64,000 nucleotides of DNA from Acanthosoma haemorrhoidale (taxonomy: Eukaryota > Arthropoda > Insecta > Hemiptera > Acanthosomatidae): NCBI GenBank assembly GCA_930367205.1, contig OV884011.1:42359754-42423753 (forward strand). Reading direction: 5' to 3'. The notes beneath the pieces are model-generated. The model had not been told where the DNA came from. It worked only from the letters and a program-made list of their open reading frames with translations, and searched no databases. The position numbers and the translations under genes were made by a program. Of the stretch, positions 1 to 9,419 are shown one piece after another. Position 1 is the first letter of the stretch. Every line of letters begins with the position of its first letter.

Positions 1-400
1 GTATAACGCAGGTCTTGCCGGCTTTCGCACTAACTTCACCCGAATTGTCACTTTGTCTCAAACTAATGATGTATAATGTGTCCTCCGGTCAGTTCTGCTG
101 TGCGGTGCCCAACTATCACTTGACTGACAATACAGCTGAAAGTCTCCAGCAATTTCAGAATGGGGCCATGAAAAAAGTGGTCAGACTTACATCTCTTGAG
201 AGGTTGGTCATTGGATCTTGGCGTGCCGTCGGTGGGTGAGTTCATCCACCGGATACACTTCAAGTTTTTTGACTCGTTGCAGCACCTAACAAACCCAGTG
301 TTTAACACTATGACCTCACCACCCTTATGACATCAATGGCAACAGACTGTTGGGTAATATTAGGTTTAGATTTGGTTGTTAGATTCAAGTCTATGATAAA
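1..400 (+). pseudogene. LINE-B 3' fragment, end of ORF2 (decayed)
   Basis: This is the end of a non-LTR retrotransposon ORF2 and the start of its 3' UTR, cut by the left window edge. Read across several frames it encodes the block seen in the minus-strand copy at 62991-63800: SLQQFQN, then MKKV, then GVPSVGEFIHR, then KFFDSLQH. The frame is broken at least twice, including just before GVPSVGEF near position 220. The region lies C-terminal to the reverse transcriptase in Jockey-like elements and has no known catalytic role. Similarity fades after about position 380, so the 3' boundary is approximate. It is non-functional. Confidence 0.65.
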
Positions 401-3190
401 TAAGGTGTGCCCCATCACTTTTGAACATGTTTAGACAAGGAATGCAAAATGTACACTATACTTTTAATAATCTAAAATAATGTACTTATTTTGTAAGAAT
501 CTCTATACTGATTTCCATATCTCATAATAACGGTGAAAAATTCCCTAACAAAACAGGGGAATTTTTTTTTTGAAGGAAAAAAAGATGTTTTGGAATATAC
601 ATTTGCCTTTTTTCATAGCTGTGAATTAATTATAATAAACTAAAAAAAAACAAAACATATTTAAGACAGATTGAATTATTTTAATGACCACTATCGTATA
701 GCGTGAACAGACAAAAAGCCGTTGCCAAGTAATGTGTGACAGCAAAGCCTCAATGTCTTTGGCAATAATGGCAAAGACTATTTGAACAGGACTAGTTATC
801 GACATTATTGGTTGAGAGGCTACCGCTTAGTAACACCATCGATCCGGTGATATTGAGCCCTGGCCCGTCACCACCTTGAAGGCTGCAAACAGTTAATCTC
901 CGCAGCTGCAATTTCACAACCTCCCCGTCCCTTAGACAATAACATACAATAGATAAGTGAACAAATGATTCCGGGGGTCGTGTTGGCCAGCTATTTGTAG
1001 TTATTTCTTGTTAGAGCAAAGGTTGTTATAGTTCTAAACAGTCTAATGGCAAGGCAACATTTTATAATGAACAATGATTATTGAAATCAAACATAAAATG
1101 TTTGAGGAAGACTATGGATTTTTTCAAAGGCTTTTTTGTCTTTTTGAATGATTGTGCAAAAAAAAAAACGTTAAGTATTAATATACGTTCAAAAAAATAA
1201 GAAAATGGCCACAAAGCGGTAGTTAATATTGCACTAGCACTTTCAGTAGCCCACATTACTAATATCAAGTGCTAATGGTACCGCCAATTCTCAAGTATTT
1301 GGTACCAATCCGTTTAAAACAGGCATATAATGAAACACGTTAAAGAAATATTATTGAGGTTTTTTTTTATTATAATATTGCGGATACCACATCCATACTA
1401 CAATGTTCGTCGCCATGAATAGGAGATAAGGCATTCCTTTTCAATTATACTTAAAATTCTCATTGCATTGCCGACTTCTATTTAATGTGAGCGAAAATCA
1501 GCTATTTGAGTCTAAAATAGGCGACTGAGCTGAAAATAGGTATATGAGCTGTGACTTATGGACTTTTGTAATAATAATATTACCTGTACTTTAAATTTAC
1601 AGATAATTGCACCATTTTTAATGACACTATCGTTTGAAAGTAGATCCCTTCCATTCTTGGTTTAAAATAATTTTGACAAAAACCACTTAGCCACTGAAAG
1701 TAGTAAAAAAACATAAATATTTTGATATCTAAAATTTCGAGCAACAAGTATTTTACAGAATTGTATCCGTAAGCGCTATTAAAACATTATATGTTAAATT
1801 GCTTCAGAGGCTCAAGAGAAAACATGTTGGTTAAATAAACGAGCTCAACTTTTATCACAATATTTATCCCCTCATTCTTCCAATTATTGCATTTAACCAA
1901 TATATTATTCGAGGTGTTCTGGAATATATGTTAAAATATTTAATTTTTATGAGCTTGAAAGATAGTCTATAATATATACCTGTGTCACAGTCGAAACTTT
2001 GTTTTTGGGCTCGGAAGTATTGTACTGTATTGTAAAAGGATGAATATAATTTGAATTTTCCAAGCGAGGGCCTTAATATTCTAAACAGAATGAATTTATA
2101 GCGGTGATTAGATGAGATGAAAAATTTCTTTTTTTTTTTCAGCCCTTTTTGTCTTGATAATTTCTTTCAACGTCGTTCTTTGAACACCTTTATTAATTTT
2201 ATTTTTTATTTATTTTTATTACTTGATGTTTAGTAAACATGATAGATTATCGCTTCGGATTGAACCTATATACTTCCCACTTCATGCAGGCTAATTATTC
2301 AATTAATATGATAACTGTTTGAACTATCTACATCATCATTCCAAATATCCACTGGATACATTTGTGGTGCTAGGGTAAAAGGGAATAAGTACCTTTTTTT
2401 ACTACTTTTGGAAAACACACAAAAAGAAACTTAATAGAAAACCTGATTTTGAAAATATTTTTAAGTTCCTTTCTTTGTGTTTCCTGGCACTGGTAAAAAG
2501 TACCCTTTTCCCAAACACCGCCGATTTAATACTCAAAGTTTTTCTTAATGTAAAATGACTTCCATACAGTTTGATGTAATGGCTACCAAATCGTGTAAAT
2601 AGCTGTATGACGAAATATGCTGTTAGCATCCCTTACGGATTCCACTCCGAATGTTCTCTAATCATTGGGTGCATTCCCAACCGTGTACCATTTCCAATCA
2701 TGGCTCATTCATCGCATTCAGATGACATCGTTACAGCGTAGTTTGAGATGTCGAGTAACTTCAAAATATTAACTTAAGCTGACAAATGGTTGGAAAAAGC
2801 TGGAACACTTTCCAGACAAAATTGGCATTATACTTCGTTAATATTAAGTGCCTCTTATAAAATAATCGATAAAAAAAATGCGATATCCCGCACTAAAATG
2901 AGATCAAATGCATATTTATATTTAGATGATAATAAAAACCGCACTCCATTGCTCGACTTAAATGCAATTAGGTTGAATTGAAAGTTCCGTCGTTTTTATG
3001 AGGCATTCTCAGCACGGTATAGGCTATAAAAGAAAATTGGAAGCCATGTCGCATCCGATGTTTTCCCGCATATTACGGGCCATATAACGTGCTCAATAAA
3101 AACTATTGTAAAATGATCACTAACTCATCTGACGTCTGACCGATCAATATAGCTGAAATAGTGATTCAGTTGTTTAACCTTCATTACTTT
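401..3190. other. Unrecognised AT-rich DNA
   Basis: No coding region, RNA gene or repeat family was recognised. Open frames are 75 codons or shorter, lack similarity to anything known, and fall in low-complexity A/T-rich sequence. Homopolymer A and T runs of 8-10 bases are common. Confidence 0.5.
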
Positions 3191-3217
3191 ATAAATACAT
3201 ATATATATATATATATA
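3191..3217. repeat. TA microsatellite, left flank of Gypsy element
   Basis: This is a run of mostly AT dinucleotides ending in TATA at 3214-3217, directly before the 5' LTR. The same TATA follows the 3' LTR at 8574-8577. That is consistent with a 4-bp target-site duplication, although the repetitive context makes it ambiguous. Confidence 0.8.
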
Positions 3218-3402
3218 AGTTAAGGTTCGGACGTCGTAGGCAGCCAGCCTAATCCTTAAGTCATCGGGATGTAAACATCCCGAATGTATTTAGAGAGGCT
3301 TTAAAAGGCTCAAATAAAAACAGTCTTGTGACAACTCTCGTTCAGTAACTACATTCAACCTCTTTCCTTTTTCTTCTCGTTTTTCGTTGACGATCGTTAA
3401 CT
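3218..3402 (+). repeat. 5' LTR of Gypsy element
   Basis: This 185-bp LTR is bounded by inverted AGTTAA/TTAACT. In order it holds a perfect palindrome (3265-3282), a TTTAAAAGG stretch that may act as a TATA-like box (about 3299-3307), AATAAA (3313-3318), an arthropod-like initiator TCAGTA (3342-3347) and a pyrimidine-rich stretch before the end. It should supply promoter and, in the 3' copy, polyadenylation signals. The U3/R/U5 borders are inferred, not shown. It is identical by eye to 8389-8573. Confidence 0.93.
3265..3282 (+). promoter_or_regulatory. LTR palindrome with forkhead-like core
   Basis: CGGGATGTAAACATCCCG is a perfect 18-bp palindrome containing TGTAAACA, which matches the GTAAACA core bound by forkhead-domain factors. 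The same arrangement recurs in two other LTR families here (9264-9291 and 38651-38678). It could be a transcription-factor site in U3, or an RNA hairpin near the transcript 3' end. Function is inferred. Confidence 0.5.
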
Positions 3403-3419
3403 GGTGCCGAAACCCGGGA
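3402..3419 (+). other. Primer-binding site, tRNA-Phe type
   Basis: TGGTGCCGAAACCCGGGA starts at the last base of the 5' LTR. It is the exact complement of the conserved 3' end of animal cytosolic tRNA-Phe including CCA. This tRNA would prime minus-strand cDNA synthesis. The tRNA assignment comes from remembered tRNA-Phe acceptor and T-arm sequence. The tRNA gene itself is not in the window. Confidence 0.8.
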
Positions 3420-3509
3420 GCGGAGTGGGTTCGAGTCATTAACGTGCGAGTTGGTTTTTGTTTTTTTTTCCTTCTCATTCACTTTCGTGTGATTTAATTA
3501 AAGTCGGTA

Positions 3510-4680
3510 ATGGTGGAATTGCGGCCGGCAGCGTTTGAAGTTCCACAGTTACCTAAAGAAACCATGGCTGAAGCCCATGCGAACTCACTGGCATGGATGA
3601 AGGTGCGGGCAGTGACGTCACAGGACATGAGGAAAATGATCTCAGACCTCGAAAAATTTTCTGGGGAAATAGGTGAGTTAAATCATTTTCTCAAAAGTGG
3701 AGATAGGATTATGGAGAGGATACAAGCCAAGATGGACGAAGGGTTACTCGACCCAGGTGACGCTAAGTCAATAAAGGCAGACCTGGTGTGCAGGGTGAAA
3801 AGGAAGGTGCTGAACCTGATACAGGCGGACGAGGAAACCCCATGGGAGATAGTAAAGACGAGACTGAAAAAAGCATATGGGGGGGGGACGATGGACCCCA
3901 GAGGAGGATATATTCCAAATGTTTCGAGAAATTAAATCTCCGAGACAGAATAGTGGACAGTATGCTGCAGTCCTGGTTGTCCGCTACAATAAAATAAATG
4001 AGAAAATGAGGGAGACAACTAGCGCCGAGGAAGTGGAGGGCAGGATGGGATTCCTGTCAACAATCTTAAAGGTACAATTAGCGAAGGGGACGGGAAGGAA
4101 GGAAGGGTTCCCTAATGAGCGATCGTTCCTCGAATGCGCCCAGGCGATAATAGATGCTAGCGCAAGGGAAGAAGAAGTAAGAATGAACGAAGATGACAAC
4201 GATTGGAGCCAGATCCCATATAGGAGAAACAGGACCCCAAAAGCAGTGTGGAGGAGACAGGAAACGCCGTTTGCCGGTAGAGACAGGGGAGCGACAAGAG
4301 AGAGAAGATTGGGAGTGACGAGGCCTAGGTACGCACCTCGGAAAGAAGAAAGGAAATGTCATGGTTGTGGAAAGACGGGCCATCTGGTAGCTCAGTGCCC
4401 TCGCACTAAGTGCTTTGAGTGTGGGGAAGAAGGACACATAGCAAGACAATGTCCATACTTGTTTCGTAGAAGGGAATTTCACAAAGCAGAACCAATGGAG
4501 GTGAATAACCAGGAAATCCGGGAGAGGCGGAGCGCGACACCAAGAGAAATTGGATCATCGGGCGACGAGTCATCAGGGACGTCGGAGACAGACGGAGAGG
4601 AGTCGAAGCGCAGCGGGAGCAGACGACGAGAGTGGCAGAAGAATCCCTCGCGCAGATGGGAGCGGCGTACGGAGGCCTGA
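3510..4680 (+). pseudogene. gag: gag capsid/nucleocapsid ORF, one frameshift
   Basis: Gag forms the virus-like particle that packages element RNA. The first ATG after the leader is at 3510. The N-terminal 125 or so codons are the capsid-like part and are shared with the degraded gag at 9506-10066. The frame then breaks in a run of nine G around 3877-3885: one G too many switches the frame, and the correct frame resumes as RWTPEEDIF and runs to TGA at 4678-4680. The C-terminal half has two tandem CCHC knuckles (CHGCGKTGHLVAQC about 4357-4398; CFECGEEGHIARQC about 4411-4452), embedded in Arg-rich sequence that should bind RNA. A Ser/Glu/Arg-rich tail follows. Total length is about 390 codons, usual for Gypsy gag. 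The break sits in a homopolymer, so sequencing error is possible. Confidence 0.9.
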
Positions 4681-5886
4681 GGAGAGTGGCAGCAGAGAGG
4701 CGACCGCATCCTAAGGTGCAATACAGTGCGGGAAAGGATGTGTGGTTTGCCAATTATCGAGTTCGGGAAGGGGGAGAGGTGCCTCATTGATACTGGCAGC
4801 ACCAATACAATAATATCTCGTGGTGCGTTAGAGAGGTTGCGTGGAGGAGAGAGGGCACACCAGATCAAGGTATGTAAGTGTAAATTACTTACTCTTGGGG
4901 GACCCTGCGAAGTAATGGGAGAAGCGGTCGTGGGGCTGGAAGAATGGGTGAATGTAAGGGGTGACATAAAAGTACACGTCGTGGAAGACATGCCACGGGA
5001 ATACCAGATAATAGTGGGGTGTGATTTACTGGGAAAAGTAGGCGCGCGCATCGAAAACGAGGGTGAGAACTGGAGGATCAAAATAGGGAAGCGAACCTAT
5101 CGAAGCCGGGGGGGCGTAAGGGGCGAAACGGAGCAAATAGGAGCGGTTAAGAGAGTGGAGGATTGGAGGGAGAGTCTGAGGAGCGAGTTTAGGGATATTT
5201 TTTTCGCTGAAGGGGACAAGCTAGGAGCAACGGGGAAAACGCTACATGAGATCCCGTTAAAAGTAGAGCGGGTGACGTATGTGAAGGAGAGGTATCCGCA
5301 AGCGCTCAGACAACACATTAGAAAGGAGATCGAGGATCTCAAGCGCCAAGGTATTATCAGAGATAGCACGTCTCCGTATAATAGCCCTTTGTGGGCAGTG
5401 AAAAAGAAAAGTCGACCGGGAGAATGTGAGGAAAAATACCGAGTCGTGGTGGATTTTCGGAAACTTAACGATAATACCCTGGACGAAAAATATCCGATCC
5501 CGCGGTTCGAAGACATCCTAGACAGACTAAACGGTGCAAAAATTTTTAGCACATTGGACCTAAAAGCAGGGTACCATCAGATCAAACTAGCTGCGCATGA
5601 CCAACATAAAACGGCGTTTTCGTTTGAAAGAGGGCATTTTGAGTTCACGAGAATGCCGTTCGGTCTCAAAAATGCTCCAATAACCTTTCAGCGTCTCATG
5701 GACGAACTTCTGAGAGGAATGGACGAAAATATGTGCCAAATTTACATGGATGACCTGCTGATCTTCAGCCGAACGGAATCGGAACATATTCAACACCTCC
5801 GGAACGTATTTGAGAGATTAAGGGATTTCGGGTTGAAACTGTCAATAGACAAATCGTCACTGGGGCAGGAGCAGATTAGTTTTTAG
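4681..5886 (+). pseudogene. pol: pol part 1: protease and reverse transcriptase
   Basis: This follows gag in the same frame as gag's 3' half, after the TGA at 4678-4680. The first internal Met is at 4726. The aspartic protease active site is LIDTGS, with its Asp at 4789-4791. Reverse transcriptase follows with the usual blocks: YRVVVDFRKLN, TLDLKAGYHQI, and the catalytic YMDD at 5743-5754. Met at the second position is less usual for Gypsy elements, which mostly have Ile, Leu or Val there. The frame ends at TAG 5884-5886, in the conserved I-S-F-L-G-H block. A run of five T (5881-5885) is one T short of keeping the frame, so this is a one-base deletion and not a real C-terminus. It acts in the particle to process Gag-Pol and copy RNA to DNA. 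Confidence 0.93.
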
Positions 5887-6569
5887 GGCACACAATCTCA
5901 CAGGAAGGGGTTCAACCAGACTCGACGAAAGTAGAAGCGATCCAGAGAATGGAGGTGCCAAAAGATGTAAAAGGGATTCGGAGATTACTGGGCACGCTCA
6001 ATTACTACCACCGTTTCGTGCCGGACATGGCAGAATATATGGTACCCATTAACAATTTACTACGGAAAGGAGCTTGGATAATGATCACGCCGCTGATAGA
6101 GCAGAATATCCGCAAATGCTTGGCACGTTTGCAGGAGGCGCCGATTTTGGCTTTCCCTAACTTTGAGAAGGATTTCACGATCACCACCGACGCAAGCGAC
6201 TATGCCTTGGGGGCAGTATTGTCACAGGAAGGCGAAGACGGGGAAAGACCGGTGGCTTACGCATGCATACGCCTGACGGACACGGAGGCGCGGTACAGCG
6301 CTCTGGAACGAGAACTCCTCGGGATAGTGTGGGCCATTGGGCACTTCCGTCCGTATGTATTTGGCAGAAGGTTTCGAATACATACGGATCACCGACCTCT
6401 TCAATGGGTCGGAAAACTCAATGAATCCTCCTCAAGAGTAACAAGGTGGAAGGAATTCTTAGCCCAATACAATCTGGATATTGTATATAAGCCAGGCAAA
6501 GACAACGTCGTGGCAGATTGGCTGTCGCGCGCTATTATGGTGAACGCCATAGAAGAAGGGGAAACATAA
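5887..6569 (+). pseudogene. pol: pol part 2: RT thumb/connection and RNase H
   Basis: This continues pol one frame over after the T-run deletion. It opens with the end of the F-L-G-H block, then RRLLGTLNYYHRF, typical of the Gypsy RT connection. RNase H follows with catalytic candidates Asp (TTDASDYALG, about 6189), Glu (ERELLGIVW, about 6312) and Asp (HTDHRPL, about 6387). RNase H removes RNA template during cDNA synthesis. The segment ends at TAA 6567-6569, only six bases before the integrase ATG and in the same frame as integrase. That stop may be a simple nonsense mutation inside one polyprotein. Confidence 0.92.
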
Positions 6570-6575
6570 AGCGGT

Positions 6576-8048
6576 ATGAGGCAGTTCATTGAGGAATGTA
6601 CGCCTGGAGAAGCGGGCAAGAGCAGCACGCGGAAAGATAGTGACAGGAGTGCGGACACACCATCAGACGAGTCTATAGGAGAGAGACCGCGTGATATGGA
6701 GACGACGGACGAAATTATCAATGATAAGCGGAGGCAGATCATTTGGAAAACTCAAACATCGGGTGCTCTGAAAATACTCCATAGTACGTACGGTAGGAGT
6801 CAGATCGCGACGATTTGGTCACCACCGGGAGTTCGAGGAGATCAAATTTGTCAGGCTCTCAAGGACGTGTCCAAACCCGGCAAAACACACCATTTATTCG
6901 TGGGCAACGAGACTGTGTGGGACAAAATTAAAAAGCTGTGGCAGAAAGAGCTGTTGGGGGTGGATCGCTCGTTCATTCGGTGTCTTTCCGTGGTCCAAAC
7001 CCTGCGGGACGAGGAGCAGCAACGCGAGGTAACACTGGCGTATCACCAAGGAAAAACCAACCACCGCGGTGGGCAGGAGACGGCACAAGCACTACGAAGG
7101 CGCTATTTTTGGTGGGGGATGCAGCGGACTATTCAGGAGGTAATCGGAGCATGCGAAGTTTGTCAGAAGACGAAATATGATAGACATCCCCCGCAGGGAC
7201 TCCAGGAGGAATCACCCACGGCAGAAGCACCACTGACGGAGATTCAAGTGGACACCTTCACGTGGCGGGGTTTTAAGTGGGTCACTATCATCGGCCCATT
7301 TAGCAAAGTGGCTATGGCCTACGCGGTGGGAGACAAGTCATCAGATTCCATATTACAAGCCCTCAACACATGGTTTCAGTTCTACGGCATACCAGAGAGG
7401 ATCTCGTCGGACGGGGGACGGGAGTTTGACAATGCAACCGTGAGAGCCGAAATGCAAAAACGGGATGTGGTATGGAATTTTAATACCCCCGGGCATCCCA
7501 AGAGCAGGGGAACCATCGAAAGGTTACACAGCACCCTCAGCGACCACTTACGCGTGTACCAGGTGGATAAAGGCCTGTCGGCGAACGTAGCGATGCCAAT
7601 GGCGGTGGCGGCATACAACCACTCGATACATGCCACGACGGGGTTAGCACCCTTCGAAATTTTGTTCGGATTACGAGTGAGACCGAGGAACTGGCCAGAG
7701 ACGGTGGCGGATGAGGGAATGGTGGCACAGCTCCATAACACCCACATACAGCTCGGAAAGATGTGGTACAAAGTACGCGATAAGATTATGCGCGAAAAAT
7801 CCAAGCGCGTGGCACGGGCAAATTTGAAGGTGCGGGATCGCATAGGAGCAATATCGATTGGGACCGTTGTGTACAGAAAAGTCGTGTCAAATCGTAGTAA
7901 GGAACTTGTTCGGTATGAGGGGCCCTTTAAGGTCATCATAATTCGGGAACATAATCTCGTGACCATCGAGAGTATGACCACCCCAAAGAAGAGGCGAACC
8001 GTTCACATTGAACAGTTGAAACTCCCAACACAGGGGGGAGGGTGTTGA
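6576..8048 (+). CDS. pol: pol part 3: integrase (490 codons, open)
   Basis: Integrase inserts the cDNA into the genome. The N-terminal HHCC zinc finger has His157, His163, Cys193 and Cys196. The catalytic core has Asp226 (QVDTF), Asp279 (SSDGG) and Glu315 (GTIERLH), with exactly 35 residues between the last two: the D,D-35-E triad. The C-terminal part has a YEGPFKVI segment resembling the GPY/F module, then a basic tail. About 130 residues before the zinc finger are poorly conserved spacer. The frame is uninterrupted over 490 codons. It is in frame with RNase H upstream, separated by TAA 6567-6569, so the ATG at 6576 may be an internal Met and not a true start. Insertion into TA repeats is presumably directed by this enzyme, by analogy with 17.6 and 297. 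Confidence 0.94.
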   Translation: MRQFIEECTPGEAGKSSTRKDSDRSADTPSDESIGERPRDMETTDEIINDKRRQIIWKTQTSGALKILHSTYGRSQIATIWSPPGVRGDQICQALKDVSKPGKTHHLFVGNETVWDKIKKLWQKELLGVDRSFIRCLSVVQTLRDEEQQREVTLAYHQGKTNHRGGQETAQALRRRYFWWGMQRTIQEVIGACEVCQKTKYDRHPPQGLQEESPTAEAPLTEIQVDTFTWRGFKWVTIIGPFSKVAMAYAVGDKSSDSILQALNTWFQFYGIPERISSDGGREFDNATVRAEMQKRDVVWNFNTPGHPKSRGTIERLHSTLSDHLRVYQVDKGLSANVAMPMAVAAYNHSIHATTGLAPFEILFGLRVRPRNWPETVADEGMVAQLHNTHIQLGKMWYKVRDKIMREKSKRVARANLKVRDRIGAISIGTVVYRKVVSNRSKELVRYEGPFKVIIIREHNLVTIESMTTPKKRRTVHIEQLKLPTQGGGC

Positions 8049-8378
8049 ATGTGCGTAAGATGGTGTGCCCTCGATCCGATACGGAGCAACTGATCCGGAA
8101 TCATATACTTCACATGTGCTGCTCAGAGAGAGCTTTTGTTTTCATTATTTATATTGTGGATGTTCCATTTTTTTTTTACCTGGCAGCCACCGGGTCCAGG
8201 GCGAATGTATTTTTTGTTATTATTATTTTTGTTTTATTTCTGTATTATCTCTTTTCTTTGTGTCCTGGTTTTTTGTGTGGACTATGAATATATTAGACCG
8301 TAAACGTGATGTAAGGGATTACAGGCTGTGTGCTGCGTGCGGCGGACCTTGGAGTTTACGAAGAGATATGCGTAAACT
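8049..8378 (+). other. Spacer between pol and 3' LTR
   Basis: This holds T-rich sequence with two overlapping short frames (81 and 109 codons) beginning near 8042 and 8065. Both are rich in Phe, Tyr, Ile and Cys because the DNA is T-rich. A membrane-spanning stretch could be drawn, but there is no signal peptide, furin-type site or fusion motif. I see no supported env gene. Confidence 0.55.
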
Positions 8379-8388
8379 GGCAGGGGGG
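8379..8388 (+). other. Polypurine tract
   Basis: GGCAGGGGGG lies directly before the AGTTAA start of the 3' LTR, the expected place for the plus-strand primer left by RNase H. One pyrimidine interrupts it. Confidence 0.8.
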
Positions 8389-8573
8389 AGTTAAGGTTCG
8401 GACGTCGTAGGCAGCCAGCCTAATCCTTAAGTCATCGGGATGTAAACATCCCGAATGTATTTAGAGAGGCTTTAAAAGGCTCAAATAAAAACAGTCTTGT
8501 GACAACTCTCGTTCAGTAACTACATTCAACCTCTTTCCTTTTTCTTCTCGTTTTTCGTTGACGATCGTTAACT
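8389..8573 (+). repeat. 3' LTR of Gypsy element
   Basis: These 185 bp show no difference by eye from 3218-3402, including the palindrome at 8436-8453. The LTR ends TTAACT and is followed by a TA repeat. Confidence 0.93.
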
Positions 8574-8590
8574 TATATATATATATATAT
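8574..8590. repeat. TA microsatellite between two LTR elements
   Basis: A pure TA run separates the 3' LTR of the Gypsy element from the solo LTR starting at 8591. It is probably part of the original target repeat plus target-site duplications. Confidence 0.85.
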
Positions 8591-9204
8591 TGTAACATTC
8601 ATGATATTTGAGAATGAAGATCATGACCCTCACATATGGTAAGGGCCATTTTTTTCCCTTATACTCCTAGGAGTGGGGATGAACGGGAGGTCAGTCTTGG
8701 CGCATCCGTCTAGAAGAGCGGACTTAGCAAGCTCCCGAATTGGCGGTACCATACAGGAAGAGAGGAGAAGAACCAACAGCAGAAAGTAACGTTGATTGGA
8801 TAAAAGGAAGATCATCGATTGGGTGATATTAATATTGTTTTTATTATGGATCCATTAAAAGAAATTGAGCTCAAATTTCATGTTTTTTGTAATTAGTAGT
8901 AACTATCCTATTTTAAAAGGAATTGAATATTTTTTTTTATACTTTTTGTCAGCACTCTATATAATTATAATTATTTGTTATAACCATTTTATTTCATGTT
9001 ATTTATAACCATCACAATACCTAGTTTCTCAATTTATTAATAACTACAACATTAGCCTTGAGATCGGGCGATTCAATCGGGATAAATTCCTATGTCAAAG
9101 ACATAAAACAATTTGAATTAAAGATCTCATGACGGACCTGCCAAATTAGTTAAGTTAAATTGATAAAATAAAATGAGAAATGGTAAAAAATGAGGTAGGT
9201 TTCA
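8591..9204 (+). mobile_element. Solo LTR, TGT...ACA type, copy 1
   Basis: This 614-bp unit starts TGTAACATTC and ends GGTTTCA (GGTTACA in the other copy), with ATAT on both sides. A second copy lies inverted at 30465-31097 with a clear ATGT duplication. TG...CA-type ends, 4-bp target duplications and no coding content fit an LTR left by recombination between the two LTRs of an element. Its internal part is absent, so the family cannot be named. It sits in the same TA repeat as the Gypsy elements on either side. A large non-autonomous DNA element is a less likely alternative. Confidence 0.7.
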
Positions 9205-9227
9205 ATATATATATATATATATATATA
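9205..9227. repeat. TA microsatellite before second Gypsy element
   Basis: An almost pure AT run lies between the solo LTR and the degraded Gypsy element. It is probably a remnant of the same target array. Confidence 0.8.
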
Positions 9228-9402
9228 TTATGGATAGTGGCAAGACAATCTTAAGCCTAATACCACAGGGCCTAATGTAAACAAGCCTGTGTATAGAGTG
9301 AGGATGAGAAGATAATAAAGCCAGTTAACAATCGAACCTGTGAGTAATATTACCATCCTTATTCTCTATTTTTTGATCGTCTATAGCTGGGAGACGATAA
9401 CT
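9228..9402 (+). repeat. 5' LTR of deleted Gypsy relative
   Basis: The LTR is about 175 bp. It ends GATAACT and is followed by the primer-binding site. The left end is blurred into the TA repeat: TTATGG fits an AGTTATGG start that lost AG, pairing with the ATAACT end. It holds an imperfect hairpin (9264-9291) and AATAAA (9314-9319), the same order as in the 3218 LTR. Confidence 0.75.
9264..9291 (+). promoter_or_regulatory. LTR hairpin with forkhead-like core
   Basis: CACAGG (9264-9269) and CCTGTG (9286-9291) form arms around ATGTAAACAA (9275-9284). It is the counterpart of 3265-3282 and 38651-38678. The AATAAA lies 22 bp downstream. Confidence 0.45.
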
Positions 9403-9419
9403 GGTGCCGGAACCCGGGA
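9402..9419 (+). other. Primer-binding site, tRNA-Phe-like
   Basis: TGGTGCCGGAACCCGGGA differs at one base from the site at 3402-3419, so it is probably a mutated tRNA-Phe site. Confidence 0.75.

Larger units (their letters stand above)
3218..8573 (+). mobile_element. Ty3/Gypsy LTR retrotransposon, 5.36 kb
   Basis: This is a complete element: 5' LTR, tRNA-Phe-type primer-binding site, gag, protease, reverse transcriptase, RNase H, integrase, polypurine tract and 3' LTR. Integrase follows RNase H, the order of Ty3/Gypsy (Metaviridae) rather than Copia. LTRs begin AGTTAA and end TTAACT, as in Drosophila gypsy, 17.6 and 297. Insertion is in a TA repeat with TATA on both sides, the target preference known for 17.6 and 297. 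The two 185-bp LTRs look identical, so insertion is recent. The coding part carries four interruptions: a G-run near 3880, TGA at 4678, a T-run near 5881 and TAA at 6567. No convincing env gene is present. As read here it could move only with proteins supplied in trans, unless some breaks are sequencing errors. Confidence 0.95.

Noticed and set aside
1272..1290. 15-bp match to 8738-8755 inside the solo LTR
   Set aside because: A few exact 15-mers are expected by chance in 64 kb searched against both strands, and the match does not extend.
2215..2345. tRNA-like B box (GGTTCAATCC) on the minus strand
   Set aside because: No acceptor stem or convincing A box at proper spacing could be built, and the region is AT-rich.
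4479..5081. 200-codon minus-strand frame opposite gag/protease
   Set aside because: It is a shadow frame. The plus strand carries the zinc knuckles and protease motif there.
7382..7981. 199-codon frame on the minus strand opposite integrase
   Set aside because: It is a shadow of the integrase gene. Composition and motifs belong to the plus-strand frame.
8042..8394. Possible env gene after pol in the Gypsy element
   Set aside because: The frames are short and overlapping. Their hydrophobic residues follow from T-rich DNA, and no signal peptide, protease site or fusion motif is visible.
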